NCBI RefSeq assembly: GCF_029968095.1
Contig: NZ_JASCIR010000002.1
Span: forward strand, 310,001-374,000
From: Streptomyces solicavernae
GTDB lineage: Bacteria > Actinomycetota > Actinomycetes > Streptomycetales > Streptomycetaceae
DNA length: 64,000 nucleotides
Reading direction: 5' to 3'
Part shown: positions 52,067-60,142 of the stretch, piece by piece
How the letters are laid out: each line of letters begins with the position of its first letter
How positions within the stretch are numbered: the first letter of the stretch is position 1
Notes under the pieces: model-generated
What the model was told of the DNA's origin: nothing
The model's input: the letters and a program-made list of their open reading frames with translations, nothing else
Database searches by the model: none
Made by a program: the position numbers and the translations under genes

Positions 52067-54592
52067 TCAGCCCTTCCTGGCCAGCTGGTCGGCGCTCGGC
52101 GTGGCCGCGCCGCCCTCGTAAGTGACGCGCCACAGCGCCGACTTGGCGTCCGAGGTGAAGAAGCCGCGCCCGTAGTCGAGGACGTACAGCGAACCGTCCG
52201 GCGCGAACTTCCAGTCCATGAGGTTCTTGATGCCGTCGTCGCCGATCGGCACGATCTTCTTCAGCGACTCGGCGTGCACCGGGACACCGCCCTTGCCGAC
52301 CGTCTCAGGGTCGGTGAGCACGGCGTGCCGCGGCTGGTCCTGGTCGTAGAAGTCGCCGACGAACCACTTGCCGTCCCAGTACTCCGGCCACTTCACCTCG
52401 CTCTTGCTGTCCGCGTCGTACCGGTACACCGGGCCGTTCATCGCGGCCTGCCCGCCGCCCTTCAGCCACGGAAGGCGGAACACCTGCTCCTCCGCCTTGT
52501 ACGAGGGCACGCCGTTGGCGTCGCGCGGGAAGTCCGGGCCGCCGCCCGCCGGGGAGTACCAGATGGTGTTGGACGTGACCGGAGGCAGGTTGACCAGGCC
52601 GTCGTTGTGCGGCGACTCATTCTTCGGCGCGTCGCAGTCGTACCAGCCGAGCGGCTGCGTCGGGTCGGGCAGGTTGCGGTCGCGGTACGGCTGCTTGTTG
52701 CCCATGCAGTACGGCCAGCCGTGGTTGCCCGGGCCCGTGATCGCGGCGAACGTGTCGTACTTCGCCGGGCCCCAGGTGGTCGACGGCTCACCGGCGTCGG
52801 GGCCGACCCAGCCCGCGTACAGGATGTCGGTCTGCTGGTCGATGGAGATGCGCGCCGGGTTGCGCACGCCCATCACATAGATCTCGCCGCGCGTCTTGCC
52901 GCCGCCCTCGTCCTCCTCCTTGCCGGTGAAGAGGTTGCCCTCCGGCAGGGTGTACGTGCCGTCCGGCTCCGGGTGGATGCGGAGGATCTTGCCGTTGAGG
53001 TTGTTGGTGTTGCCGGCGGTGCGGCGTGCGTCCGCGAACGAGACGCCCTTGAAGGTCGGCTCCGGGTTGTTGCCGGAGTAGCCGTCGCTGAAGCGGCTGG
53101 AGTTGTTGTCGCCCGTCGCGATGTAGAGGTTGTCCTTCGAGTCCCAGGCCATGCCACCGCCCGCGTGGCAGCAACTGTGGATCTGCACGGGCCACTTGAG
53201 CAGCACCTTCTCGCTGCCCAGGTCGAGTCTGTCCGTGGCCGGGTCGAGGGTGAAGCGGGAGACGCGGCGCTCGGCCATGTGCGTCTCGCGGTTGATCTCC
53301 GAGTGCGGGGTGTAGTGCAGATACACCCAGCCGTTGTCCTCGAACTCCGGGTCCAGCTCGATGCCGAGCAGGCCTTCCTCGTTCTTGACCAGCTCGCCGC
53401 CGCCGCCCTTGTTGCCGAACACCGTGAGCTCACCGGCGAGTTGGACCTTATCGGTCTTCGGGTCGTAGATGTGGATCTGGCCCTTTCCCTTGCCGATGTC
53501 CGGGTCGTCCCAGTCGGTCACCACGGGCTGCGAGGCGTCGGCGCCGCCCCGGCCGATGTAGAACACCCGCCCGTCCTCCGCGGTGACCAGGCCGTGCGGC
53601 TCGCCGATCTGGTCGTTCCGGCCCGGCTGGTTGGGTTCGGTGACGCGCTCCGCCTTGTAGTTGGAGTTGATGGCGGCCTTGCAGTCGGCCCGCACGAGTC
53701 GTGTCGTCCACAGCAGCGCGCCGCGCAGATGGGTACGGAAGTCCGTCTCGGCGTACGAGTCCACGGTGCCGCCCATGCCGGTGTAGAAGGACCGCCCGCC
53801 GTCGTAGTCACGGCACCAGCTCACCGGATGGTCGGGCCCGTTGGCACTCTCGCCCGGCTTGTACGTCGACTCGCGCACGCGTGCCACGGTGTGCACGTCG
53901 CCGGACGGGTTCTTCTCCCAGTTCAGCCATTTGTCGGGGCGCTTCCACTCCAGGGGGAGGCCCTTGGTGGCCGGGTGCTGCCGGTCGCCGACCTCGACGG
54001 TCGCGCGCTGGGTTGTCGTACCGCTGCCCTTCGCCGGGCGGGCGCCGACCAGGCCGGTGAACCAGTCCGAGTACGGTTCGGCGCGGGCCGCGTCATGAAT
54101 GCCGAGGAAGCCGCCGCCGGCCTCCATGTACGCCTCCAGGCCCATCTCCTGCTCGGGGTCGAGCACATCGCCGCCGCCGGTCAGGAACACCACCGCGTTG
54201 AACCGGCCGAGCCGCTTCCCGTCGGTGAACACCGAGCCGTCGTCGGTGGCGGTGACGGTGAAGCGCTGCTTGTGCGGCCCGGAGAGGCCGATCTTCTCGA
54301 TCGCCTCGATCCCGGCGTCGACCAGCGGCGTCTCCTCGCTCGCCGAGCCGTGGAAGAGCAGCACCCGCACCTTGTTCCCGCCCGGTGGCGAGGGCAGCGA
54401 CATCGTTGTCGCGGGAGTGTCCCCCGGCCCCGGATACGGCCGTGCGGTGGCGGGACCGGCGGCGAGGAGTCCCGCGGTGAGCGCTCCCGCCGCGATCCCG
54501 GCCGCCCAGCGCCTGCGGGTTCTGGGTCTGTGTCTGTTGTGCCCGTTCAACGCGCCCGCATCCGCGGGTTTCTGACGTGGTGCGCTCCGCAT
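52067..54592 (-). CDS. Secreted ThuA domain plus glucose/sorbosone dehydrogenase-like (GSDH) protein
   Basis: An 841-aa exported protein. A long signal (RRRWAAGIAAGALTAGLLAA) is followed by a ThuA domain (about 55-290, VRVLLFHGSASEETPL, GGGFLGIHDAAR). A beta-propeller GSDH domain (about 320-835) has EEGLLGIELDPEF, HSCCHAGGGMAWDSKDNLY and GNHGWPYCMGN. ThuA is fused to GSDH here, whereas in the 17.5-21.5 kb locus it is fused to DUF1080. The ATG at 54592 is chosen because upstream GTGs sit too close to the GAGGGG site. Confidence 0.83.
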   Translation of the reverse strand: MRSAPRQKPADAGALNGHNRHRPRTRRRWAAGIAAGALTAGLLAAGPATARPYPGPGDTPATTMSLPSPPGGNKVRVLLFHGSASEETPLVDAGIEAIEKIGLSGPHKQRFTVTATDDGSVFTDGKRLGRFNAVVFLTGGGDVLDPEQEMGLEAYMEAGGGFLGIHDAARAEPYSDWFTGLVGARPAKGSGTTTQRATVEVGDRQHPATKGLPLEWKRPDKWLNWEKNPSGDVHTVARVRESTYKPGESANGPDHPVSWCRDYDGGRSFYTGMGGTVDSYAETDFRTHLRGALLWTTRLVRADCKAAINSNYKAERVTEPNQPGRNDQIGEPHGLVTAEDGRVFYIGRGGADASQPVVTDWDDPDIGKGKGQIHIYDPKTDKVQLAGELTVFGNKGGGGELVKNEEGLLGIELDPEFEDNGWVYLHYTPHSEINRETHMAERRVSRFTLDPATDRLDLGSEKVLLKWPVQIHSCCHAGGGMAWDSKDNLYIATGDNNSSRFSDGYSGNNPEPTFKGVSFADARRTAGNTNNLNGKILRIHPEPDGTYTLPEGNLFTGKEEDEGGGKTRGEIYVMGVRNPARISIDQQTDILYAGWVGPDAGEPSTTWGPAKYDTFAAITGPGNHGWPYCMGNKQPYRDRNLPDPTQPLGWYDCDAPKNESPHNDGLVNLPPVTSNTIWYSPAGGGPDFPRDANGVPSYKAEEQVFRLPWLKGGGQAAMNGPVYRYDADSKSEVKWPEYWDGKWFVGDFYDQDQPRHAVLTDPETVGKGGVPVHAESLKKIVPIGDDGIKNLMDWKFAPDGSLYVLDYGRGFFTSDAKSALWRVTYEGGAATPSADQLARKG

Positions 54593-54690
54593 CGGGTCAC
54601 CCACCCCTCATCGTGTCCCTCGTCGTGCACGGCTACAGCGCCAAGGAAGCTAGACCTCTTTCGGTGGTCCGCCAATAGCTATGACCGCGA

Positions 54691-54698
54691 TTGCACAA
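54691..54698. promoter_or_regulatory. TTGCACAA element in the ThuA-GSDH / laccase divergent promoter
   Basis: TTGCACAA (TTGTGCAA on the minus strand) lies about 100 bp upstream of the ThuA-GSDH gene and 116 bp upstream of the laccase gene. It matches the octamer before the first GSDH gene. Confidence 0.3.
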
Positions 54699-54813
54699 AC
54701 TTTGTCCTGAGTGTGGATAAACGGAGATCCCGAAGCTACGGTGTGGGCCGTCCGATGGGCCAGGGAACCCCCTGGAACCCGCCAACCTCGTTACGGCCCT
54801 GGGGAGTTCGGCG

Positions 54814-55800
54814 ATGACGGAAGCACTGGGCGGGCAACTCGGCAGACGCGGATTCAACCGGCGGCTCTTCGCCGGGGGCGCCGCCGTCGCAGCCGGTCTG
54901 ACATCGATGTCGGGAGTGGTTCCCGGCTCCGCGCCCCCAGCCGCCGCGGCGGGCGGGAAGAAGGCCGAGGCGAAGGGCGAGACCCGGCACATCAAGCTGT
55001 ACGTCGAGAACCTCGCCGACGGACAGATGGGATACGGCCTGGAGAAGGGCAAGGCCACGATCCCCGGGCCGCTCCTGGAGATGGTCGAGGGCGACACCCT
55101 GCACATCGAGGTGGAGAACCTCACCGACGTCGACGTCAGCCTGCACCCGCACGGCGTCGACTACGAGATCGGCAGCGACGGCACCCGGCACAACAACAGC
55201 CATGTGGAACCCGGCAGTTCGCGTACGTACACCTGGCGCACGCACGCCCCCGGCCGACGCAAGGACGGCACCTGGCGGGCGGGCAGCGCGGGCTACTGGC
55301 ACTACCACGACCACGTCGTCGGCACCGACCACGGCACGGGCGGGCTGCGCAAGGGGCTCTACGGCGGGCTTGTCGTGCGGCGCGAGGGCGATGTGCTGCC
55401 GGACAGGACGTACACGATCGTCTTCAACGACATGACCATCAACAACCTGCCCAAGGGCCCCGACCTCAAGGCCACCGTCGGCGACCGGGTCGAGATCGTG
55501 ATGATCACGCACGGCGAGTACTACCACACGTTCCACATGCACGGTCACCGCTGGGCGGACAACCGCACCGGCATCCTGACCGGCCCGGACGACCCCAGCC
55601 CCGTCATCGACAACAAGATCACCGGGCCCGCGGACTCCTTCGGGTTCCAGGTGGTCGCGGGGGAGGGGGTCGGCGCGGGGGCGTGGATGTACCACTGCCA
55701 TGTGCAGAGCCACTCGGACATGGGGATGGTGGGGATGTTCCTGGTGGCGAAGGCGGACGGGACGATTCCGGGGCATGACGGGGGTCACGGGGGGCACTAG
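54814..55800 (+). CDS. Two-domain multicopper oxidase (small laccase, SLAC type)
   Basis: A 328-aa Tat-exported laccase. It has the RRLFAGGAA signal region and the trimer-type two-domain sequence with all copper clusters: [39 protein letters not shown] and [18 protein letters not shown] from S. coelicolor oxidises phenolics with O2 outside the cell. The first cluster has HPH where SLAC has HVH. It is divergent from the ThuA-GSDH/cupredoxin operon, so it may take electrons from that system (inference). Confidence 0.92.
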   Translation: MTEALGGQLGRRGFNRRLFAGGAAVAAGLTSMSGVVPGSAPPAAAAGGKKAEAKGETRHIKLYVENLADGQMGYGLEKGKATIPGPLLEMVEGDTLHIEVENLTDVDVSLHPHGVDYEIGSDGTRHNNSHVEPGSSRTYTWRTHAPGRRKDGTWRAGSAGYWHYHDHVVGTDHGTGGLRKGLYGGLVVRREGDVLPDRTYTIVFNDMTINNLPKGPDLKATVGDRVEIVMITHGEYYHTFHMHGHRWADNRTGILTGPDDPSPVIDNKITGPADSFGFQVVAGEGVGAGAWMYHCHVQSHSDMGMVGMFLVAKADGTIPGHDGGHGGH

Positions 55801-55845
55801 GCCTGGGTTCGAGGGCGGGTCCGGCACCGTTGGCTCGGGCGCTCA

Positions 55846-55877
55846 CGCCGTCGTGGCTGGTCGCTCAGTTCCCCGCG
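55846..55877 (+). repeat. Second, diverged copy of the Streptomyces-type intergenic repeat core
   Basis: CGCCGTCGTGGCTGGTCG followed by CTCAGTTCCCCGCG matches the core found inside the NuoE-NuoF gene, in its normal intergenic setting between the laccase and LacI genes. Confidence 0.7.
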
Positions 55878-55906
55878 ACCCTGTCGGGCCAGGGTCGACG
55901 GTGGGT

Positions 55907-55918
55907 GAGAGCGCTCCC
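55907..55918. promoter_or_regulatory. LacI-type operator upstream of the LacI gene
   Basis: GAGAGCGCTCCC lies 46 bp upstream of the LacI start. It is nearly identical to the perfect palindrome before the glucanase gene (58355-58366) and resembles the CebR-type operator TGGGAGCGCTCCCA, which suggests autoregulation. Confidence 0.65.
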
Positions 55919-55963
55919 TATCCTGGCCGGGCCGCCCCTTCCGGCCCGAGGAGTGCCCCGAGC

Positions 55964-57016
55964 GTGACCGCCCCGTCGACCCCCGCGCCCCGCCCCACCC
56001 TGGAGGCCGTCGCCGCGCACGCGGGCGTCTCCCGCGCCACCGTGTCCCGGGTCGTCAACGGCGGGGCCGGCGTGCGGAGTTCACTCGCCGGGAGGGTCCT
56101 CCGCGCGGTCGACGAGCTGGGCTACGTACCCAACCGGGCGGCCCGCTCCCTGGTCACCCGGCGGCACGACGCGGTCGCCGTCGTCATCGCCGAACCCGAG
56201 ACCCGGGTCTTCGCCGACCCCTTCTTCGCCCAGCAGCTGCGCGGCATCAGCAAGGAACTCACCGCTCACGACTCGCAGTTGGTGCTGCTGCTCGTGGAGG
56301 GCCGGGACGACTACGCGCGCGTGGGCCGCTATCTCGCCGGCGGGCACGTCGACGGGGCCCTGGTGTTCTCCGTGCATCTGGACGACGAACTCCCCGACAT
56401 CATCCGGCGGTCCGCCCTGCCCACGGTGTTCGGCGGCCGCCCGGACCGCGGCGGCGAGTGCGCCCCGTACGTCGACTGCGACAACCGCGGCGGCGCCCGC
56501 GAGGCCGTACGGCATCTGCGCAGCCTCGGCCGGAAGCGGATAGCGCACATCGCGGGACCGCCCGACCAGACCTCGGCCGTGGACCGCCTCGACGGCTACC
56601 GCGACGTGCTGCCGGAGGCCGATCCGGCGCTCGTCGCGCGCGGCGACTTCACCCCGGCGGGCGGTGAGCGCGCGATGCGGGAACTCCTGGACCGGGCTCC
56701 GGAGTTGGACGCGGTGTTCGCCGCCAACGACCTGACCGCCGCCGGTGCCCTGCGGGTGCTGCACGAGCGCGGGCGGCGCGTGCCCGAGGACGTGGCGGTG
56801 GTCGGCTTCGACGACATGGAGCCCGTGGTGGAGCAGACCCGCCCGCCGCTGACCACCGTGCGCCAGGACATCGAGGGGATGGGCCGGCTGATGGCCCGGC
56901 TGCTGCTGCGCGGACTGGAGCGGGGCGGCGTCCGGGGCGCTCCCTGCGGGGACTCGGTCACCGCCCCGGCCTCGGTGATCACACCGACGGCACTGGTGCG
57001 GCGGGCCTCCGCCTGA
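55964..57016 (+). CDS. LacI family transcriptional regulator
   Basis: A 350-aa repressor. The N-terminal HTH (TLEAVAAHAGVSRATVSRVV) and hinge (SLAGRVLRAVDELGYVPNRA) precede a sugar-binding periplasmic-type domain (VAVVIAEPETRVFADPFF, DAVFAANDLTAAGAL, VAVVGFDDMEPV). The GTG at 55964 follows GAGGAG. It converges on a GH64 glucanase gene whose promoter carries the same palindrome. A beta-glucan oligosaccharide is the likely inducer (inference). Confidence 0.9.
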   Translation: MTAPSTPAPRPTLEAVAAHAGVSRATVSRVVNGGAGVRSSLAGRVLRAVDELGYVPNRAARSLVTRRHDAVAVVIAEPETRVFADPFFAQQLRGISKELTAHDSQLVLLLVEGRDDYARVGRYLAGGHVDGALVFSVHLDDELPDIIRRSALPTVFGGRPDRGGECAPYVDCDNRGGAREAVRHLRSLGRKRIAHIAGPPDQTSAVDRLDGYRDVLPEADPALVARGDFTPAGGERAMRELLDRAPELDAVFAANDLTAAGALRVLHERGRRVPEDVAVVGFDDMEPVVEQTRPPLTTVRQDIEGMGRLMARLLLRGLERGGVRGAPCGDSVTAPASVITPTALVRRASA

Positions 57017-57034
57017 GCGCCGGGGCCCGCCCGG

Positions 57035-58261
57035 TCAGGAGCCGACCGACACCGTGAACCGCCGGGGGTTCCCGTCGTGCGCGGCGCCCGACTCGTCCGG
57101 CTCGCCGTCGGGACGTACGTCGTCGTACGGGAAGGCGTACCCGATCGGCGAGTTGGCGTGGACGACCCGCGCCCAGTGGTTGGTCGTCGCGCCCTGGTAG
57201 TAGTCCGCGGCCGTGGCGCCGTTCGGCTGCTCGGGGTGGCTGAGCATGATGCTGCGGTTGAAGCCCGCCGCGAGCCGGGCGATCAGGCCCTTCTTGTCGT
57301 CCGGGTCGTTCGGGTTGTTGGTGAACGGGCCGTGGTTGCAGGTGAACACGTCCTTCGAGGTCGGCTTGGCGAAGCTGTGCCCGCCGTCGAAGGTCAGCGT
57401 GTCCCCGCCGACCCGGCCGGCGAGCACGCCGCGGCCGCCCTGCAGGTCGATCCGCAGGTCCTCGGCGCGGTACTTCTCCCAGACCTGGTCGATGTAGCCG
57501 TTCCACAGGTCCCGGAAGGGCATCTCGTCGGGCTTGTCGAAGTACGGGGCCATCAGGTTCTGCGGCGAGATCACCCGCAGCACGTCCTCGCCGTCGCCCT
57601 TGATCACCAGCCGGTCCCACGGCTGCCCGTCCTTCGCGGCCTGCGCCGCCAGATCGTCCGCGATTCTTTGTACGGCCCCGTCCGGCAGCGGCGCCACCTC
57701 GTGCGTACCGTCGCCCTCCAGCCTCAGGCCGATCGGCAGCGCGGTCACCAGGTCGACGTAGCTGATGTTGGCGTACAGCTGCTGCGGGTTGAACGTGAAC
57801 TCGCAGAACGACCACGTGCGCCCGTAGTTGGGGTCCTCCTCGGTCGCGAAGGCGGGCTCTACGAGGGAGGGGCCGGGGTTGAGGAAGAAGTCCAGCTTGT
57901 CGTCGCGTACGAAGTAGACGCGCGCGCCGAACATCTGCGGGAGCGTCAGGACGACCGGGGCCTCGCCGGGGCCGCCGAGCGGGATCGCGCAGTCGACCGG
58001 CAGCGGGGTCTCGGGCTCGGCGGGCGACTCGGGCCGGTACACACTGCCGTCCGCCCGCAGCAGCACCCAGCGGTCGGTGCCCTGCTCGTGCCCGGTGACG
58101 TACGCGTGCACGGTGCCGGTCAGCGACTTGTTCTCCAGGGCGAGTTCACAGGTCTCGGGCGCGGCCTCGGCGCCGGGGCTGAGAGCGCTGCCCCAGACGG
58201 GGTACGTGAGCGCGGTGGCGGCTCCTGCGGTGGCGGTCAAGAACACTCGGCGCGATATCAC
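57035..58261 (-). CDS. Secreted beta-1,3-glucanase, glycoside hydrolase family 64
   Basis: A 408-aa exported enzyme. The Tat signal ISRRVFLTATAGAATAL is followed by a thaumatin-like beta-barrel GH64 domain. Typical segments are FCEFTFNPQQLYANISYVD, VDLVTALPIGLRLEG and FTCNHGPFTNNP. GH64 laminaripentaose-producing glucanases cut beta-1,3-glucan of fungal walls. The GTG at 58261 follows AGGAG. The LacI palindrome at 58355 lies 94 bp upstream. Confidence 0.88.
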   Translation of the reverse strand: MISRRVFLTATAGAATALTYPVWGSALSPGAEAAPETCELALENKSLTGTVHAYVTGHEQGTDRWVLLRADGSVYRPESPAEPETPLPVDCAIPLGGPGEAPVVLTLPQMFGARVYFVRDDKLDFFLNPGPSLVEPAFATEEDPNYGRTWSFCEFTFNPQQLYANISYVDLVTALPIGLRLEGDGTHEVAPLPDGAVQRIADDLAAQAAKDGQPWDRLVIKGDGEDVLRVISPQNLMAPYFDKPDEMPFRDLWNGYIDQVWEKYRAEDLRIDLQGGRGVLAGRVGGDTLTFDGGHSFAKPTSKDVFTCNHGPFTNNPNDPDDKKGLIARLAAGFNRSIMLSHPEQPNGATAADYYQGATTNHWARVVHANSPIGYAFPYDDVRPDGEPDESGAAHDGNPRRFTVSVGS

Positions 58262-58354
58262 GGAGTCTCCTGGGGTGTGGGGGTACGCGGTGTGGGGGCG
58301 TCCGCGTGCCGACCACCTTGGCCAAGTCCCTTACTGGCGTCAAGAGTTGTGACT

Positions 58355-58366
58355 GAGAGCGCTCTC
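58355..58366. promoter_or_regulatory. LacI-type operator of the GH64 gene
   Basis: GAGAGCGCTCTC is a perfect 12-bp palindrome 94 bp upstream of the glucanase start. Together with 55907-55918 it defines a small LacI regulon. Confidence 0.75.
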
Positions 58367-58431
58367 TTCGGCGGTGATCGTTCATAAGTCGGCGGGGGCG
58401 GGAGGGGGGTGGGGTGGTGGTTGCCTGGAGT

Positions 58432-58482
58432 GCCGGTCGGGGCCGGTCGGGGCCGGTCGGGGCCGGTCGGGGCCGGTCGGGG
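58432..58482 (+). repeat. GGGGCCGGTC decamer repeat
   Basis: Five consecutive 10-bp copies lie in the 355-bp gap between the glucanase and the VOC gene. Apart from the LacI operator and the ribosome site near 58605, no other feature is seen in this gap. Confidence 0.85.
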
Positions 58483-58615
58483 TCTGCCGTGGTCTGCCGG
58501 ATGCGGGGGCCGTCGCGGGCAGGCGGGCGGCCCGGTGTCCGGGAGGCGGTTGTCAGTGCCGGGTGCAAGACTCGGAGAGGCAGTGCGACCGGACCGGACA
58601 CCCGAAGGAGCGATC

Positions 58616-59413
58616 ATGCTCGGCACTCGTCACAAGGGCTCCCTGACCTGGGCGGATCTGGGAACCCCGGACCTGCCTGCGGCCAGTTCCTTCTACGCGT
58701 CGGTGCTCGGATGGCGGGCCGACGAAGGCGACGAGGACTTCGGCGGGTACGTCACGTACCGCAGCGAAGGCGACGCCGTGGCCGGCGGCATGACGGTGCC
58801 GGAGTCACAGGACGCCCCCGCCTGGACGGTGTACTTCCGCACGCCGGACGTGGACGCCACCGCCAAGGCCGTCGAGGAGGCGGGCGGCACGGTCGCGATG
58901 GAGCCGATGGACGTCGGCGAGCTGGGCCGGATGACGGTCTGCGCGGACCCCGCGGGCGCCGGGTTCGGCCTCTGGCAGGCCGGGACGATGCAGGGCTTCG
59001 ACGCCTTCGGCAGGACGGGCGCGTGCTGCTGGGCCGAGCTGTTCACCCCGGACATCGAGGGGGCCACGGCGTTCTACGGCAGCGTCCTCGGCATCCAGAC
59101 CTTCGACGTCTCGTACCCCACGGGGAGTTACACGACGCTGCACCCGGCGGAGGCCGGTGTGGACGCCATGTTCGGCGGCGTCGTCGAGCAGTCCACGGAC
59201 GCCTCGGAGGCCGACGGCCCCGCGCACTGGCTGCCGTACTTCGCAGTGGCCGACTGCGACGCCGCGGCGGCCGCCGCGGGCGGTGGGGGCGGCACGGTCC
59301 GGGTCGACCCCCTGGACGTGCCGGACGTCGGCCGCCTCGCCAGATTCGCGGACCCCTTCGGGGCACGCTTCGCCGTCCTCAAGCCGAAGCCGCGCCAGGG
59401 GGACGCGGAGTAG
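58616..59413 (+). CDS. VOC family protein with two glyoxalase-like domains
   Basis: A 265-aa tandem vicinal-oxygen-chelate protein. Each half starts with a WADLGTPDLPAASSFYASVL or CWAELFTPDIEGATAFYGSVL segment and ends with GFGLWQAG or ARFAVLKPK. Such two-domain proteins are common in Streptomyces and are often linked to resistance or isomerase-type chemistry; the reaction is unknown. A GAAGGAG site precedes the ATG. Confidence 0.9.
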   Translation: MLGTRHKGSLTWADLGTPDLPAASSFYASVLGWRADEGDEDFGGYVTYRSEGDAVAGGMTVPESQDAPAWTVYFRTPDVDATAKAVEEAGGTVAMEPMDVGELGRMTVCADPAGAGFGLWQAGTMQGFDAFGRTGACCWAELFTPDIEGATAFYGSVLGIQTFDVSYPTGSYTTLHPAEAGVDAMFGGVVEQSTDASEADGPAHWLPYFAVADCDAAAAAAGGGGGTVRVDPLDVPDVGRLARFADPFGARFAVLKPKPRQGDAE

Positions 59414-59440
59414 GCGCCGGGCGACCTGCGGGCCAACGCA

Positions 59441-59475
59441 CCGACGCACCGACGCACCGACGCACCGACGGTCGA
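59441..59475 (+). repeat. CGACGCAC octamer repeat
   Basis: Four to five tandem copies of CGACGCAC lie downstream of the VOC gene. Confidence 0.8.
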
Positions 59476-59546
59476 CGGCCGCCGGGCCGCCGCGACACGC
59501 CCTACGGCCCGAAAGCCTGGCGCTGCGGCAGGGGTGCGCGGCATCG

Positions 59547-59602
59547 TGCACGGCACGGCACGGCACGGCACGGCACGGCACGGCACGGCACGGCACGGCA
59601 CG
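59547..59602 (+). repeat. GGCAC pentamer repeat
   Basis: About eleven tandem copies of CACGG lie between the VOC and WhiB-like genes. The 288-bp gap holds these two repeats and the WhiB promoter region. Confidence 0.9.
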
Positions 59603-59700
59603 GCGAGCAGGCGGCCGGTGGCCGGGGCGGTGGCGCGGTCAACAGGTGACCGGGGCCCGTTGACCGTTCGTTGATCGTTCGTTTTTCCCGGGCCGACACG

Positions 59701-60000
59701 ATGAGCGTCATGACCGGCAAGACCATCACGCAGGCCCCGCACACCGGGGCATCCGACGACCGTCCCAGCTGGCTCGACCTCGCCTTGTGCGCCCAGACCG
59801 GGGCGGCGTTCTTCTTTCCCGAGCCGGGCAGCTCCGTCCGTGAGGCCAAGCAGATCTGCCAGGCCTGCGAGGGGCGCGCCGCCTGCCTTGAGTACGCCCT
59901 CGCGAACGACGAGCGGTTCGGCGTCTGGGGCGGCCTGTCCGAGAAGGAGCGCGACCGCCTCAGAAGGGGCCCCGCCCGCAGACCGGCCGACCGCGCCTGA
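59701..60000 (+). CDS. WhiB-like iron-sulfur transcription factor
   Basis: A 99-aa Wbl protein. The four cluster cysteines are C30, C53, C56 and C62 (ALC, QICQACEGRAAC). GVWGGLSEKERDRLRR is the turn and basic C-terminus. Wbl proteins bind sigma factor and respond to redox or nitric oxide. It ends RRGPARRPADRA and not in an RGRP AT-hook, so it is not the WblC/WhiB7 resistance regulator. The ATG at 59701 is preferred; 59710 is a possible alternative. Confidence 0.9.
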   Translation: MSVMTGKTITQAPHTGASDDRPSWLDLALCAQTGAAFFFPEPGSSVREAKQICQACEGRAACLEYALANDERFGVWGGLSEKERDRLRRGPARRPADRA

Positions 60001-60072
60001 GCTCAGCCGGACCCGAAACAGCGACTCAGGGCGTGAAAACACGACGGAAAGCGACTCAGGGCGTGAAGAACG

Positions 60073-60121
60073 ACTCAGGGCCGTCCCGGCCGCCGAAGCG
60101 GTGGCCGGGACGGCCCTGAGT
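60073..60121. terminator. 19-bp perfect hairpin between the WhiB-like and desaturase genes
   Basis: ACTCAGGGCCGTCCCGGCC (60073-60091) pairs with GGCCGGGACGGCCCTGAGT (60103-60121) around an 11-nt loop, between converging genes. Two further CGACTCAGGGCGTGAA direct copies precede it at about 60022 and 60052. Confidence 0.9.
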
Positions 60122-60142
60122 GCGTGCGCTGTAACCGGACGG

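Noticed and set aside
59701..60000. Identification as WhiB7/WblC
   Set aside because: The C-terminus lacks the RGRP AT-hook and no long regulatory leader was seen upstream.
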